NCBI RefSeq assembly: GCF_023008545.1
Contig: NZ_CP095399.1
Span: forward strand, 29,901 to 93,900
Direction: 5' to 3'
Length of the DNA stretch: 64,000 nt
Origin: Natribaculum luteum
GTDB lineage: Archaea > Halobacteriota > Halobacteria > Halobacteriales > Natrialbaceae
Position 1 is the first letter of the stretch. Each line of letters begins with the position of its first letter. The notes below the pieces were generated by a model that was not told the origin of the DNA, did not search any database, and saw only the letters and a list, made by a program, of their open reading frames with translations. Positions 24,519 to 32,923 of this stretch are shown here, in pieces. Position numbers and translations under genes: made by a program.

Positions 24519-25967
24519 TCACCCCATAGCAGGAGCGACAGCTCCATCAATTCCACTGGCAACCAGCGGAGGAGATATCAGAGAGTTCGTCTCGTCGTCG
24601 GAATCAGGTGTTTCCGCAAGAATATCCTCAGCGTCCGTCGAGAACGACTCTTCCGTCTCTACCTCGATTGACGTGCCATCGGTGCGAACCATAATATCTC
24701 CGTGGACCCCAGTCCAGTACGTTTCGATATCCCGATCGCCAAACCGTTCGAGGACCTCGTCACTCGGATGCCCGTACTGTGAGTCGTAGGCACTCGAGAT
24801 GATGGCCGTCCCAGGAGCGATGACATCCACGAAGGCGTCACTCGAGGAGGTCGATGACCCATGATGGCCGGCTTTGTAGACGTCGCTCTCGAGGTCGCTT
24901 CCCCACTCATCGACTAGCCGCTGCTCGACGCCAGTATCGACGTCGCCGGGCGCTAAATACTGGAAGTCGCCAAACTCGAGCGCCAGCACGACACTGTTAT
25001 CGTTGACATCACTCCCAGTATCTCCAGCAGGCGGGTTCATCACCTGGGCAGAGACATCGCCCTCAAGCGGCAGTTCATCACCGCTTTCGACGATGAGAAG
25101 ATTGACGTCGTGCTCGTCGACGGTATTGAGGTAGTTCTCATAGGTAGCTGAATCCGATGGAACACCCGAATCGTACGCGGACCCAACGCCCTCGCCAGTC
25201 GTCTCGAAATGCTCGATCACGGCGGCGTGGCCACCGATGTGATCGGCATCGGCATGCGTCGAGACGAGGTGATCAATCCGATCGATCCCCTGGGCGTCAA
25301 GATAGGCGATAACCTCACTACCGTCTTGGCGCCAGTCGCCAGTATCGATCAGAATCGTCTCATTCGCGGGTGTGATGATGAGAGTCGAATCGCCTTGCCC
25401 GACATCGATGTGGTGAATCTCGAGTTCACCGTCAACAGGACTTTCGTTGACATCATCGCTCTCGTCACCAGTGCCGCTCTCTCCATCGCCGTCCGACACA
25501 GACTCATCGAGATCGCTATCGCCGTAGGCGTGCTCAAGCACGACCTGGCCACTGGCATCGACGAGCCGAACCACGTCGCCATCGTCTCGCCAGATATTCA
25601 CGTTGTATCCCCAATACAGCTCGTTGTCCGTCGGATCGCCTTCACCGGTCGTTATCTTCACCGTCTCCCCAGACTCTAGGACGAACTCACTTGGAAACGA
25701 AAACGGCGAGAGGCCGCCATCGACCTGTCCACCCTCTCGGTCTCGGAGTTCAAACCCAGACAAATCGACGGGCTCATCAGCGGTATTCTCGAGGACGATG
25801 TACTCCTCGTCGGGCGACACCTCCTTGACGTTCATGTCAACAACCTCGAGAGCGTTCCCAACGGTCTGAGAGTCGTCAATCGCATTCTCGGGGCTCCCGG
25901 TGTCGCTCGCACATCCTGCAAGAACGACGAGGAGCGCCACGGAAACGACGAGGATCACTCGGTTCAT
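24519..25967 (-). CDS. Lipoprotein with lamin-tail domain and ComEC-like MBL-fold hydrolase
   Basis: 482 residues. A signal peptide ends in the lipobox LAGC (residues ~16-19). Residues ~40-150 form a lamin-tail domain (VSPDEEYIVLENTADEPVDLSGFELRD). After an acidic linker, the metallo-beta-lactamase fold carries HHIDVGQGDSTLI, ETILIDTGD, the metal motif STHADADHIGG, and KAGHHGSSTS. This matches the secreted ComEC-type hydrolase domain, here anchored outside the cell; in related proteins it may degrade extracellular DNA or other phosphoesters. It forms an operon with DUF3006. A link to DNA transfer or scavenging is inference. Confidence 0.88.
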   Translation of the reverse strand: MNRVILVVSVALLVVLAGCASDTGSPENAIDDSQTVGNALEVVDMNVKEVSPDEEYIVLENTADEPVDLSGFELRDREGGQVDGGLSPFSFPSEFVLESGETVKITTGEGDPTDNELYWGYNVNIWRDDGDVVRLVDASGQVVLEHAYGDSDLDESVSDGDGESGTGDESDDVNESPVDGELEIHHIDVGQGDSTLIITPANETILIDTGDWRQDGSEVIAYLDAQGIDRIDHLVSTHADADHIGGHAAVIEHFETTGEGVGSAYDSGVPSDSATYENYLNTVDEHDVNLLIVESGDELPLEGDVSAQVMNPPAGDTGSDVNDNSVVLALEFGDFQYLAPGDVDTGVEQRLVDEWGSDLESDVYKAGHHGSSTSSSDAFVDVIAPGTAIISSAYDSQYGHPSDEVLERFGDRDIETYWTGVHGDIMVRTDGTSIEVETEESFSTDAEDILAETPDSDDETNSLISPPLVASGIDGAVAPAMG

Positions 25968-26074
25968 ACACGGGTCATCTCACGAGACGCGTTTGAGTGT
26001 TCCGTCCAGTAGAAGAACCCCGCTAACATCATCGCAAATACTGTGTGCGAGAGGCCAATGAGACTCACATACCT

Positions 26075-26521
26075 TCACTGAGACCAAAGGTCCTCGAGAC
26101 GCTGCTCGATCGCAGTAAGCACCGTCGAGTACACCTCGAGGGGGTGGAGCGACGGGAGTTCAAGATCAGTGATGTCGTTCGCAGCCGGTGGCTGGTGAAA
26201 GTGCAACCGGGCATTGTGCGTGTTTGGGTGCCGATCCCAACGGCATTCCCACTGGCTCCCATCGTCGTGGTCTTCGACGTAGTGGAATGTGAAATCTCCC
26301 ATTGTGAACCACCGAATATCAAGCCGGGCTGTTGAGACTGATTCTGGATATCGCTCCATATCAAGGAACGCCTTGAGGAGTCGCGGCTCGTAAGAATCTG
26401 GATCGAATGCTGTCTCGGCGACGAGTGAATCCGATGTGAGATGTCGCTCGAGCAATCGCAACGTCTGGCGATCCGGTGGCCCTGTCGAGTCAGGGGCCGA
26501 ATCCGATGGTGGCCGACTCAT
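26075..26521 (-). CDS. TumE-like (DUF6516-related) putative toxin, pair A
   Basis: 148 residues. The core RLDIRWFTMGDFTFHYVED then WECRWDRHPNTHNARLHFHQPP resembles the TumE toxin pattern (strand with HY, then RWD..PH....HFH). It shares the WECRWDRHPN.HN.R.HFH.PP block with the protein at 33416-33862. It starts one base after the stop of the winged-helix gene at 26522, the usual regulator-then-toxin order. Toxin activity is inferred from this arrangement. Confidence 0.65.
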   Translation of the reverse strand: MSRPPSDSAPDSTGPPDRQTLRLLERHLTSDSLVAETAFDPDSYEPRLLKAFLDMERYPESVSTARLDIRWFTMGDFTFHYVEDHDDGSQWECRWDRHPNTHNARLHFHQPPAANDITDLELPSLHPLEVYSTVLTAIEQRLEDLWSQ

Positions 26522-27049
26522 TCAGGCAGGAATTAGATGCCCATCGTTCTGGGAGAGCTGTCGAGCAAGTTCGTAGAGCCGAATCTCTCGAATAATGCCT
26601 TGCCACTCACTGATCGCAGTCATCCGCTCATGAACCATCTCGTGGTCGTCATGCTCGACGACCGAGACCGCTGTCGGGTCAGTGGTTCCGAACTGCTCCT
26701 CATACTCTGTGAGCTGTTCTTCGAGTGCTGCCACGCGGTCAATTATCTCGTCGATGGAGAGCTCATCTGCAATTTGGCTGGCCTCCTGCCACTCGAGATA
26801 CCCATCGTTTCGTTCGTACTGCGCAGGGCGACTGTTCCGGTCTGCTCGAACGATACCCATCTCAGTCAGACGCTCGAGATGCTTTTTAGCGGCGTTCGGA
26901 GAGCAATCGGCAAGCTCCGCAATCTCAGTGTACGCGGTGGGCGATGTCACTCCAAGGGAAACATCGTAGACACGTCCAAACGTGTCCGTGCCCTCTTGCC
27001 ACCGTCGCTGAGCAGCGTCGGATTCTGGGGCCGGATCGAACTCAGTCAT
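26522..27049 (-). CDS. Winged-helix regulator (DUF7342-like), putative antitoxin of pair A
   Basis: 175 residues from ATG 27049 (MTEFDPAPESDAAQRRW). The winged helix lies at ~30-85: SPTAYTEIAELADCSPNAAKKHLERLTEMGIVRAD, followed by RPAQYERNDGYLEWQEASQI. The C-terminal half is a helical dimerisation-like region (ELSIDEIIDRVAALEEQLTEYEEQF). The paralogue at 33855-34421 has the same order, including RPVRYERNESYLQWRRVEQI. It fits a haloarchaeal family I remember as DUF7342. It is likely the DNA-binding repressor and antitoxin for the next gene. Confidence 0.75.
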   Translation of the reverse strand: MTEFDPAPESDAAQRRWQEGTDTFGRVYDVSLGVTSPTAYTEIAELADCSPNAAKKHLERLTEMGIVRADRNSRPAQYERNDGYLEWQEASQIADELSIDEIIDRVAALEEQLTEYEEQFGTTDPTAVSVVEHDDHEMVHERMTAISEWQGIIREIRLYELARQLSQNDGHLIPA

Positions 27050-27207
27050 ATCCAACTGTACGCGGCCATGCTCAATATATGTTCGCATTTCTCAGATATG
27101 TGTGAGCAGAGGCCCGATCTGCATAGGGCTCACACCGAGAGAACAGGCTGCTAATTGTAAAACCACAGTAATCAGATCACGTCATAAAAATCCCCGCAGA
27201 CAATTTA

Positions 27208-27247
27208 TTTCAACCCGCTTTGATTGAACCAGCCGGTAAGTAGATGT
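27208..27247 (+). repeat. 40-base intergenic repeat, copy 2
   Basis: 34 of 40 positions match 18693-18732, ending GCCGGTAAGTAGATGT. Downstream of the enclosed gene, 27554-27562 carries TACTTACCG in the opposite orientation, so the membrane-protein gene at 27295 is bracketed by inverted CGGTAAGTA cores. Confidence 0.55.
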
Positions 27248-27294
27248 TCGGATGTACCGACTGGATTTATTTCGACCAAAGTCAATTAGACGAT

Positions 27295-27522
27295 ATGGAG
27301 CCGTCATTTAGACGCGACTCGCTCATTTTTATCATTACATATGTGATAGGTGTCATAGCTGTCGGCGCTCTTGGAGCAGTTTTGCTCGAACGCACTCCCT
27401 CCGTGTTTCTTCGTGATTTATTCACTGACTCTATCTGGCTATTCAACTGTGTGCTACTGATAGTCCTCTGGTTTTTGATGTATCCAAAGCTCCGAAGGAG
27501 CTACGAGAGACGAACCAGCTAG
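27295..27522 (+). CDS. Small two-helix membrane protein
   Basis: 75 residues from ATG 27295 (MEPSFRRDSL). A TTTATT box about 26 bases upstream suggests a leaderless transcript starting here; ATG 27244 lies inside the repeat. Two membrane helices, LIFIITYVIGVIAVGALGAVL and IWLFNCVLLIVLWFLMY, are joined by an exposed loop, with a basic tail KLRRSYERR. AT-rich codons and the flanking repeats suggest acquisition. No family is recognised. Confidence 0.55.
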   Translation: MEPSFRRDSLIFIITYVIGVIAVGALGAVLLERTPSVFLRDLFTDSIWLFNCVLLIVLWFLMYPKLRRSYERRTS

Positions 27523-27605
27523 TTCACTGCTGCTCCGGTAACTACTTGACCTGTACTTACCGATTCGGGGAGCAAAGCAAGAATACAGATCGTTTCCGAT
27601 TTTGA

Positions 27606-27878
27606 TCAGTCGATGTACTGTAATACCCACTCACGGCGATCCTCGATCGCTTGTTCTCCCTCGTCTGTAATCGCGTAATAGTTCGTTCGTCTGTCGAGTT
27701 GTCCTTTCTCGACGAGTTCCTTATTCACGACCGTATCGAGATTCGGGTATAGCCGACCATGATTGATCTCTGAACTGTAGTACTGCTCGATCTCGTCTTT
27801 GACATCCTGTCCAGATGGTCTGTCAGCGCCCGCGATCACGTACAGCAGGTCTCGTTGGAATCCTGTGAGTTGGTCCAT
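27606..27878 (-). CDS. PadR-family transcriptional regulator 1
   Basis: 90 residues. The PadR winged helix is complete: GFQRDLLYVIAGADRPSGQDVKDEIEQYYSSEINHGRLYPNLDTVVNKELVEKG, with the wing RRTNYYAITDEGEQAI. The conserved GRLYPNLD and TNYYAIT elements are present. It is a close paralogue of 28065-28358. Upstream, TACGTA-GATGTA near 27920 resembles a TATGTA-TATGTA element before the second copy, a possible shared operator. PadR proteins are usually ligand-controlled repressors. Confidence 0.9.
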   Translation of the reverse strand: MDQLTGFQRDLLYVIAGADRPSGQDVKDEIEQYYSSEINHGRLYPNLDTVVNKELVEKGQLDRRTNYYAITDEGEQAIEDRREWVLQYID

Positions 27879-28064
27879 GGCCCAGCCATTCAGGCGAGAT
27901 GATATTTGTTATTCCACACGTACGTAGATGTAAGCTAATACAACTAGTCGGTTTTTTATACCACTAGCTGACTCTCGTTCCATTCACGCCATCCTGAAAC
28001 TATGGTTGTAATAGAGTACTCGGGAGATCAGATCGAGCGCGCACGCTCAGTGGTCAGGGCCGTC

Positions 28065-28358
28065 TCACTCTGTACTCGAGAGTAGCTCACCGACGTACTG
28101 ATCTTCCCACTCTCGCCGGGCCTCGAGTTCGCGTTGACCACGCGCTGTAATCGTGTAGTAGTTCGTCCGACGATCGACCTTGCCTTTCTCGACGAGCCCT
28201 TTGTCGACGACCTCGTCGAGATTCGGGTACAGCCGCCCGTGGTGGATCTCGTTTTCGTAGTACTCCTCGAGTTCATCTTTGATCGCGAGGCCATGTGGCT
28301 CGTCTTGGCCGGCAATCACGTACAAGATATCACGTTGAAATTTGGTGAGATCGTACAT
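28065..28358 (-). CDS. PadR-family transcriptional regulator 2
   Basis: 97 residues from ATG 28358 (MYDLTKFQRDILYVIAG). It is nearly the same as the regulator at 27606-27878 across the winged helix: GRLYPNLDEVVDKGLVEKGKVDRRTNYYTIT. It has an extra helical tail EDQYVGELL. A TATGTATATGTA-like element lies about 10-20 bases upstream (28366-28380). The tandem pair probably arose by duplication and may cross-regulate. Confidence 0.9.
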   Translation of the reverse strand: MYDLTKFQRDILYVIAGQDEPHGLAIKDELEEYYENEIHHGRLYPNLDEVVDKGLVEKGKVDRRTNYYTITARGQRELEARREWEDQYVGELLSSTE

Positions 28359-28646
28359 ATCTGAATGTATGTATATGTATTGAGTGATGAAGGTTCCGGG
28401 ACCAGGTGACACTACAGAATTTTTCACCTTGCCATTCACAGCAATTTATAAGAAAACACAGCGTATTAGTCCTGCAGGATGTTCCGAAGTGGTGGTGGCC
28501 GGTTCGTGTGTGAAGGGGTCAGAATCGTCACCGAAGTTTGTTACGACAGTGGAGTTCAGACCGTGATCTGCCCCTCATCTCTTTCGGAGACGATTGTCAC
28601 TCCTGAAAGATAAGCAAAAGTGTTTGACAGCCGTTCCAACCAGTAG

Positions 28647-29405
28647 TTAGTCGACGAGCCAGCCACCGTCGACATCGACGGCAGTCCCATGCATGAACGA
28701 GGCGTTGTCGCTCGCGATGAAGGCGACGACCTGCGCGACTTCTTCTGGCTCAGCGTAGCGTTCAGCAGGCGTCTCCTGGACAATCTCATGGACTTCGTCG
28801 GGCGTCTGCTCGATCATGTCCTCGGTCATTCCCGTCTCGATGAAGCCTGGACAGACAGCGTTTGCTCGAATTTCAGGGCCGTAATCGTGTGCCAGCTGCT
28901 TGGTGAATCCGATCACGCCATGCTTCGAGGATGTATAGGCAGCACCACCACCACCAGCGACCTTGCCGGCAATGGAAGCGGTATTGATCACGACGCCTTC
29001 CTCGTCACCGTCCATAAGTGCTGGCAATGCTGCTTTCGTGAGGAGGAACACGCCCTTGAGATTGATATCCATGACCCTGTCCCACAGTTCCTCAGACGTC
29101 TCCCCAACTGGGGCGTAATCGTCAAGGATGCCTGCGTTGTTACAGAGGACGTCGATCGTGCCGTATTCGTCAGTTGCTTGCTCGACGACTGCCTCGACAC
29201 TATCGCGATCAGAAACGTCGCCGACAACGCCGATTGCCTCACCACCGTTGGCCGCGATCTCGCTCGTGACCTCATCGAGACTGTCTTCGTCAATGTCGAC
29301 GGCGACGACAGACGCTCCTTCACTCGCGAACTCGAGTGCCATCGATCGACCCATGCCCGATGCGCCACCGGTAACAACGACAACACTGTCAGCTATTGAA
29401 ACCAT
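28647..29405 (-). CDS. SDR-family oxidoreductase
   Basis: 252 residues, the classical SDR length. The N-terminus has the NAD(P)-binding TGGASGMG motif (13-20), then NNAG (around residue 89), catalytic Ser in INTASIAG and YTSSK (Tyr/Lys). VVAVDID after beta-2 has an acidic residue, favouring NAD over NADP. The family reduces or oxidises alcohols, ketones or acyl thioesters; the substrate cannot be told. It is one of few metabolic genes in this window and has normal haloarchaeal codon use. Confidence 0.92.
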   Translation of the reverse strand: MVSIADSVVVVTGGASGMGRSMALEFASEGASVVAVDIDEDSLDEVTSEIAANGGEAIGVVGDVSDRDSVEAVVEQATDEYGTIDVLCNNAGILDDYAPVGETSEELWDRVMDINLKGVFLLTKAALPALMDGDEEGVVINTASIAGKVAGGGGAAYTSSKHGVIGFTKQLAHDYGPEIRANAVCPGFIETGMTEDMIEQTPDEVHEIVQETPAERYAEPEEVAQVVAFIASDNASFMHGTAVDVDGGWLVD

Positions 29406-29523
29406 ACAAGAAACTTCAGCTCAGACACACAAAAATCACATCCCTATTTTTACGAGCTGACAGTCTCGTTGCTGGCCCGCTAACGTGACTGGCTCGGCTG
29501 TACCACCTGGAGCGGACCGATCG

Positions 29524-29979
29524 TCAGTTACCTTTGTATTCCTTCTTGAAGCCACAGAACTCAGTGCGGTGTGCTTCTTCATCAGCAAGTAGCGTTACGG
29601 CGAGATCCTCACTGACAGGATCGTTTGCGGCTTCAGCTGCATCGACTAATTCACGATACGTGCTGATCGCATCTTCTTCGGCATCAAGTACACCGTCGAT
29701 AACCGAGGCAACATCCGTGGTATCCGCGGGCGGCTGAAGTGTATCCTGATGGGCAACGAATTCTTCAGATCCTGGTGGACTGGAATCCAGTTGCTTGAGC
29801 CGCTGGCCGAGTTGTTCGGCATGGCCGAGTTCCTCCTGTACGTCCTGTTGGAGGCTTTCTTTGATTTCCTCCGCATGGATTCCATCAAGAACAATCGAGA
29901 GTGCTTGATAGTTCATCACCGTCTCCATTTCATCGTTATACGCCTGCTTGAGAAGATCAATAACCTGATCACTTGACAT
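29524..29979 (-). CDS. Ferritin-like diiron-domain protein
   Basis: 151 residues in a four-helix bundle. The metal-ligand pattern is NDEMETVMNYQ (first Glu), EELGHAEQ (E-x2-H), DAEEDAISTYRE, and ADEEAHRTEF (E-x2-H). This fits rubrerythrin/bacterioferritin-like proteins that oxidise iron or reduce peroxide. No rubredoxin-type CxxC domain is fused. It lies downstream of the TFB gene on the same strand and may help with oxidative stress. Confidence 0.85.
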   Translation of the reverse strand: MSSDQVIDLLKQAYNDEMETVMNYQALSIVLDGIHAEEIKESLQQDVQEELGHAEQLGQRLKQLDSSPPGSEEFVAHQDTLQPPADTTDVASVIDGVLDAEEDAISTYRELVDAAEAANDPVSEDLAVTLLADEEAHRTEFCGFKKEYKGN

Positions 29980-30099
29980 AGCATCTGTATTTCAGGTCAG
30001 AGCAGCATAATCCCATCGGCTATTTCATTCATCTGACCATCACGGAAGCGCTACAGTATCTCTGACATCAGTTCTCACATCGAACCCAACAAACGATCG

Positions 30100-31065
30100 T
30101 CAGTTCTGAATTCCCATAGCACTGATCTGTTCTTGATATCGGTTCCGAATAGTGACTTCTGTCACGTGAGCAACGTCAGCGACGGCTTTCTGTGTCCGTT
30201 TCTCATTACACAACAGGGAACTCGCATAGATTGCTGCCCCAGCATAGCCAGTTGGCGATTTTCCTGATAACAGTCCCTTCTCTGCAGTGGTTTCGATGAT
30301 TTCAGTTGCTTTCACCTGCACTTCTTCGGAAACCTCGAGTTCAGAGCAGAAGCGAGGAACGTACTTTTTCGGATCAACGGGCTCCATTTCAAGGGAGAGT
30401 TCCTGCGCGATATACCGGTACGTACGCGCTATTTCTATACGTTCGACACGAGAGACTGCCGAAATTTCGTCCAACGATCGTGGGATTCCCTCCATTCGAC
30501 AGGCCGCGTATAATGTACTTGTGGCAACGCCCTCAATGGAACGCCCGCGGATAAGATCTTCATCAAGTGCACGCCGATAGAGCACACTCGCGACCTCTCG
30601 AACAGATCGGGGAACACCCAGCGCGGACGCCATTCGATCAGTTTCGGAGAGAGCAAGCTGGAGATTCCGTTCGCCAGCGTCTTTTGTTCGAATCCGCTCT
30701 TGCCATTTCCGCATCCGGCTGAGCTGGAGGCGCTTCTCTGAGGACAGCGAGCGACCAGCGGCGTCTTTATTTTTCCATCCAATAGTGGTCGTCAAGCCCT
30801 TGTCGTGCATTGTTTGGGTTGTCGGTGCACCCACTCGAGATTTGGTATCCCGTTCTGCCGCGTTGAACGCCCGCCATTCAGGCCCTCGATCGATAGCTCC
30901 CTCTTCGAGAACTAACCCACACTCCGCACAGCTAATCTCACTCTCGTCCGCACTTCTCGTGAGCGCACTCGACTCACATTCAGGACATGTCTGTTCTCCC
31001 CTTTGTTTGGTTGCTTCTTGCCGTGAATGAGTTTCGTTCTCTTGCTGTCGGTTTAGACGCTCCAT
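30100..31065 (-). CDS. tfb: Transcription initiation factor IIB (TFB)
   Basis: 321 residues, full length. A charged N-terminus leads to the zinc ribbon CPECESSALTRSADESEISCAECGLVLE (about 28-55). The B-finger/reader region follows (DRGPEWRAFNAAERDTKSRVGAP). Two cyclin-like repeats begin near 125 and 220, with LYAACRMEGIPRSLDEIS and AAIYASSLLCNEKRTQKAVADVAHVTEVTIRNRY. TFB bridges TBP at the TATA/BRE element and RNA polymerase. Haloarchaea often carry several TFB/TBP pairs; a plasmid TBP is at 57599, so this element may alter promoter choice. Confidence 0.96.
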   Translation of the reverse strand: MERLNRQQENETHSRQEATKQRGEQTCPECESSALTRSADESEISCAECGLVLEEGAIDRGPEWRAFNAAERDTKSRVGAPTTQTMHDKGLTTTIGWKNKDAAGRSLSSEKRLQLSRMRKWQERIRTKDAGERNLQLALSETDRMASALGVPRSVREVASVLYRRALDEDLIRGRSIEGVATSTLYAACRMEGIPRSLDEISAVSRVERIEIARTYRYIAQELSLEMEPVDPKKYVPRFCSELEVSEEVQVKATEIIETTAEKGLLSGKSPTGYAGAAIYASSLLCNEKRTQKAVADVAHVTEVTIRNRYQEQISAMGIQN

Positions 31066-31240
31066 CGATTAGTTAATTATCATTACTCTCAAGAGTTAAA
31101 CACTGGGTGTGATTTCTGAACTCAACAATCAAGGAATCGCTACGGGCGGCAATTTGTAATAGCTTCGAAAGGCAGATTCTCACAGTGAACAGTTACGTCC
31201 GGTATCCCACTGATCCTCGCGGTCGAAAAAAGCGATTCCG

Positions 31241-31501
31241 CTACTGATCTGACACACTGGTTGGATCATCGATTAGGACGTCCACACCGTCTGACGTCAC
31301 AGCAATCCGAATGCCTTCAACAGTGAGTCGAACTTCGGTATCATCCGTTGATGAGGCGAGCAGTTGCTCGAGTGCTTCGGGATCAACAGTGTCGTAGAGT
31401 TGGTAGTCGTCGCAATCGAGGCCACACGCTTCCAGCGTCTCGATGATTTCAACGACAAGATCCGTTGATGATCCATTCCCCGTTCGCTGTGATCGATCCA
31501 T
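31241..31501 (-). CDS. HalOD1 output-domain protein
   Basis: 86 residues. It has the HalOD1 pattern VVEIIETLEACGLDCDDYQLYDTVDPEALEQLL, then EVRLTVEGIRIAVTSDGVDVLID, closely parallel to the protein at 6601-6819. It has an N-terminal disordered extension. The family occurs alone or fused to response regulators in haloarchaea, with unknown biochemistry. It stands alone, leftward, downstream of the PhiH1-like regulator's promoter. Confidence 0.85.
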   Translation of the reverse strand: MDRSQRTGNGSSTDLVVEIIETLEACGLDCDDYQLYDTVDPEALEQLLASSTDDTEVRLTVEGIRIAVTSDGVDVLIDDPTSVSDQ

Positions 31502-31622
31502 TTGAACGCTTGAGTCTTCAGTTTAACGGGTCATAAAAGGTTTGGAGTCAACTACAGTTTCGTATCGACTCAATACTTGACTTAGCGCGTGTAGGATAGT
31601 ATCGGCGCAAGCAGAGTTGAGT

Positions 31623-31883
31623 ATGCGCTTTGATGCTGACTGGATGTCTCGCGCCGACGATCGGATTTTAGAGCATCTGTCTGATGCTGGACCCGATACG
31701 CCCAAAGAGATGGCTGACAGCGGTCGGGTTCGCTTCTCCCGGCAACATATCAATACCCGCTGCAAGACGCTAGTCACCTACGGCCTTCTTGTCCACTTGG
31801 GCAACGGCGTCTACGACATCACTCGTCAGGGAGAGCAGTACCTCGCTGGCGAACTGGATGCTCGCGACCTCGAGGCTGAATGA
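31623..31883 (+). CDS. PhiH1-repressor-like winged-helix regulator
   Basis: 86 residues from ATG 31623; TTG 31617 would add two. The winged helix reads DWMSRADDRILEHLSDAGPDTPKEMADSG, FSRQHINTRCKTLVTYGLLVHLGNGVYDITRQGEQYLAGELDA. It is the family related to the phage PhiH1 immunity repressor and has the same fold as 708-950. It probably controls genes of the element. It is oriented towards the leftward Doc locus. Confidence 0.85.
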   Translation: MRFDADWMSRADDRILEHLSDAGPDTPKEMADSGRVRFSRQHINTRCKTLVTYGLLVHLGNGVYDITRQGEQYLAGELDARDLEAE

Positions 31884-31970
31884 ACCCAGCTGGCGACAAC
31901 CCTAAATCGAAATTCAGCTAGTCGCGGGTCTTGAACGACTCCGCACACAGATCTCTGGAAGAAGAACTGC

Positions 31971-32141
31971 TCACTCGTCTTCGAGTGCTGCGTAAATCTC
32001 CGCGTGGCGGCGTCCGTCAAGTTTCCCCATCTCGAGGGCGATTTCGTGGCGTTCCTCATCACTCTCAGCCGACTGATATCGCTCATAGAGTCGGCGGGCT
32101 TCTTCGTCGCCCGTCGCCGAGGAATCGGTGCTGGACGCCAT
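31971..32141 (-). CDS. Small acidic protein next to the Doc toxin, candidate antitoxin
   Basis: 56 residues from ATG 32141, read directly: MASSTDSSATGDEEARRLYE, followed by RYQSAESDEERHEIALEMGK and LDGRRHAEIYAALEDE. It is short, acidic and helical, as many antitoxins are. It begins 33 bases after the stop of the Doc-like gene on the same strand, so the toxin would precede it, the reverse of the classical phd-doc order. The antitoxin role is inferred from position only. Confidence 0.5.
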   Translation of the reverse strand: MASSTDSSATGDEEARRLYERYQSAESDEERHEIALEMGKLDGRRHAEIYAALEDE

Positions 32142-32174
32142 CTCTATATTGAATATACTCGTTGTGTCCCTTTA

Positions 32175-32573
32175 TCAGTTGCGACGAGCGCACGCTCGGA
32201 AGTAAATCACTGCGGTATCGGTGTCGACAGCGGCTTCGTCGGTCGCAAAGCGGTGCAATAAGGCACGAACTTCGTCGCCGTATTCGAATGTGTGTCCGTT
32301 TAGCATATAAAAGACGACTACCGTTCGGAGTGCAGTTCGCTTGTTCCCGTCGACAAACGGATGATCTGCAACAAGCAGCCTCATCAGGTGGACTGCCTTC
32401 TCATGGATCGTCTGTGGGACCTCCCCGAAAAATCCCTCCGAAACGTACTGCAACGCAGATGCAACTGCATCTTCTGATCGAACCCCTGATTCCGTGTTGT
32501 CGCCTTCCTCGACAATCTGCTCGTGAAGGTCAAGGACCAAGTCAACAGAGGGATACGCGACGTCGTCAGTCAC
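32175..32573 (-). CDS. doc: Doc (death-on-curing) family Fic-fold toxin
   Basis: 132 residues. The diagnostic Fic/Doc active-site motif is HPFVDGNKRTAL (HxFxDGNKRT, around residues 72-83). Upstream lies a typical LVLDLHEQIVEEGD...GVRSEDAVASALQ (helices of the Fic fold). Doc toxins phosphorylate elongation factor Tu in bacteria; the archaeal target is unknown. All key residues are present. The neighbouring small gene at 31971 is the best candidate antitoxin. Confidence 0.9.
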   Translation of the reverse strand: MTDDVAYPSVDLVLDLHEQIVEEGDNTESGVRSEDAVASALQYVSEGFFGEVPQTIHEKAVHLMRLLVADHPFVDGNKRTALRTVVVFYMLNGHTFEYGDEVRALLHRFATDEAAVDTDTAVIYFRACARRN

Positions 32574-32603
32574 AGTCTTGGTTTTCTCATGCCACCCGAT
32601 AAG

Positions 32604-32921
32604 CTATTCATTTAGCTCCTCAAGGAACCAGCCGGCCGTCGTCCCAATACGAATGCCGTCGATGTTGCGCATCTCGAGGTCAGTCGTGGCGGTACGGAAC
32701 GGATAGTGGTCGACGAGGACGCGACGGATAACCGTACGGACGGGTTCTGTCCCGTATCTGTCCACGGCGATCGCCATCGCCGCGTCGAAATGCGCGTCCT
32801 GGTGGTCCTCTCGAGGGTTCTGTGCACGCTCAAACACGAGTTCAACTACCTCGTCGACCGATGCGTGATCGGGGTTTCCGGTTCGTTCACGAACGTCGTA
32901 CAGGGCGTCGCCATCGGACAT
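32604..32921 (-). CDS. Hypothetical helical protein in the Doc/zinc-ribbon operon
   Basis: 105 residues: ASVDEVVELVFERAQNPREDH, MAIAVDRYGTEPVRTVIRRVLVDHYPF and MRNIDGIRIGTTAGWFLEELNE. It is helical and contains no known motif. It begins two bases after the stop of the zinc-ribbon gene at 32924 and ends 30 bases before the Doc start, so all three are probably one transcript. It could be an alternative antitoxin or regulator for Doc. Confidence 0.6.
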   Translation of the reverse strand: MSDGDALYDVRERTGNPDHASVDEVVELVFERAQNPREDHQDAHFDAAMAIAVDRYGTEPVRTVIRRVLVDHYPFRTATTDLEMRNIDGIRIGTTAGWFLEELNE

Positions 32922-32923
32922 CG

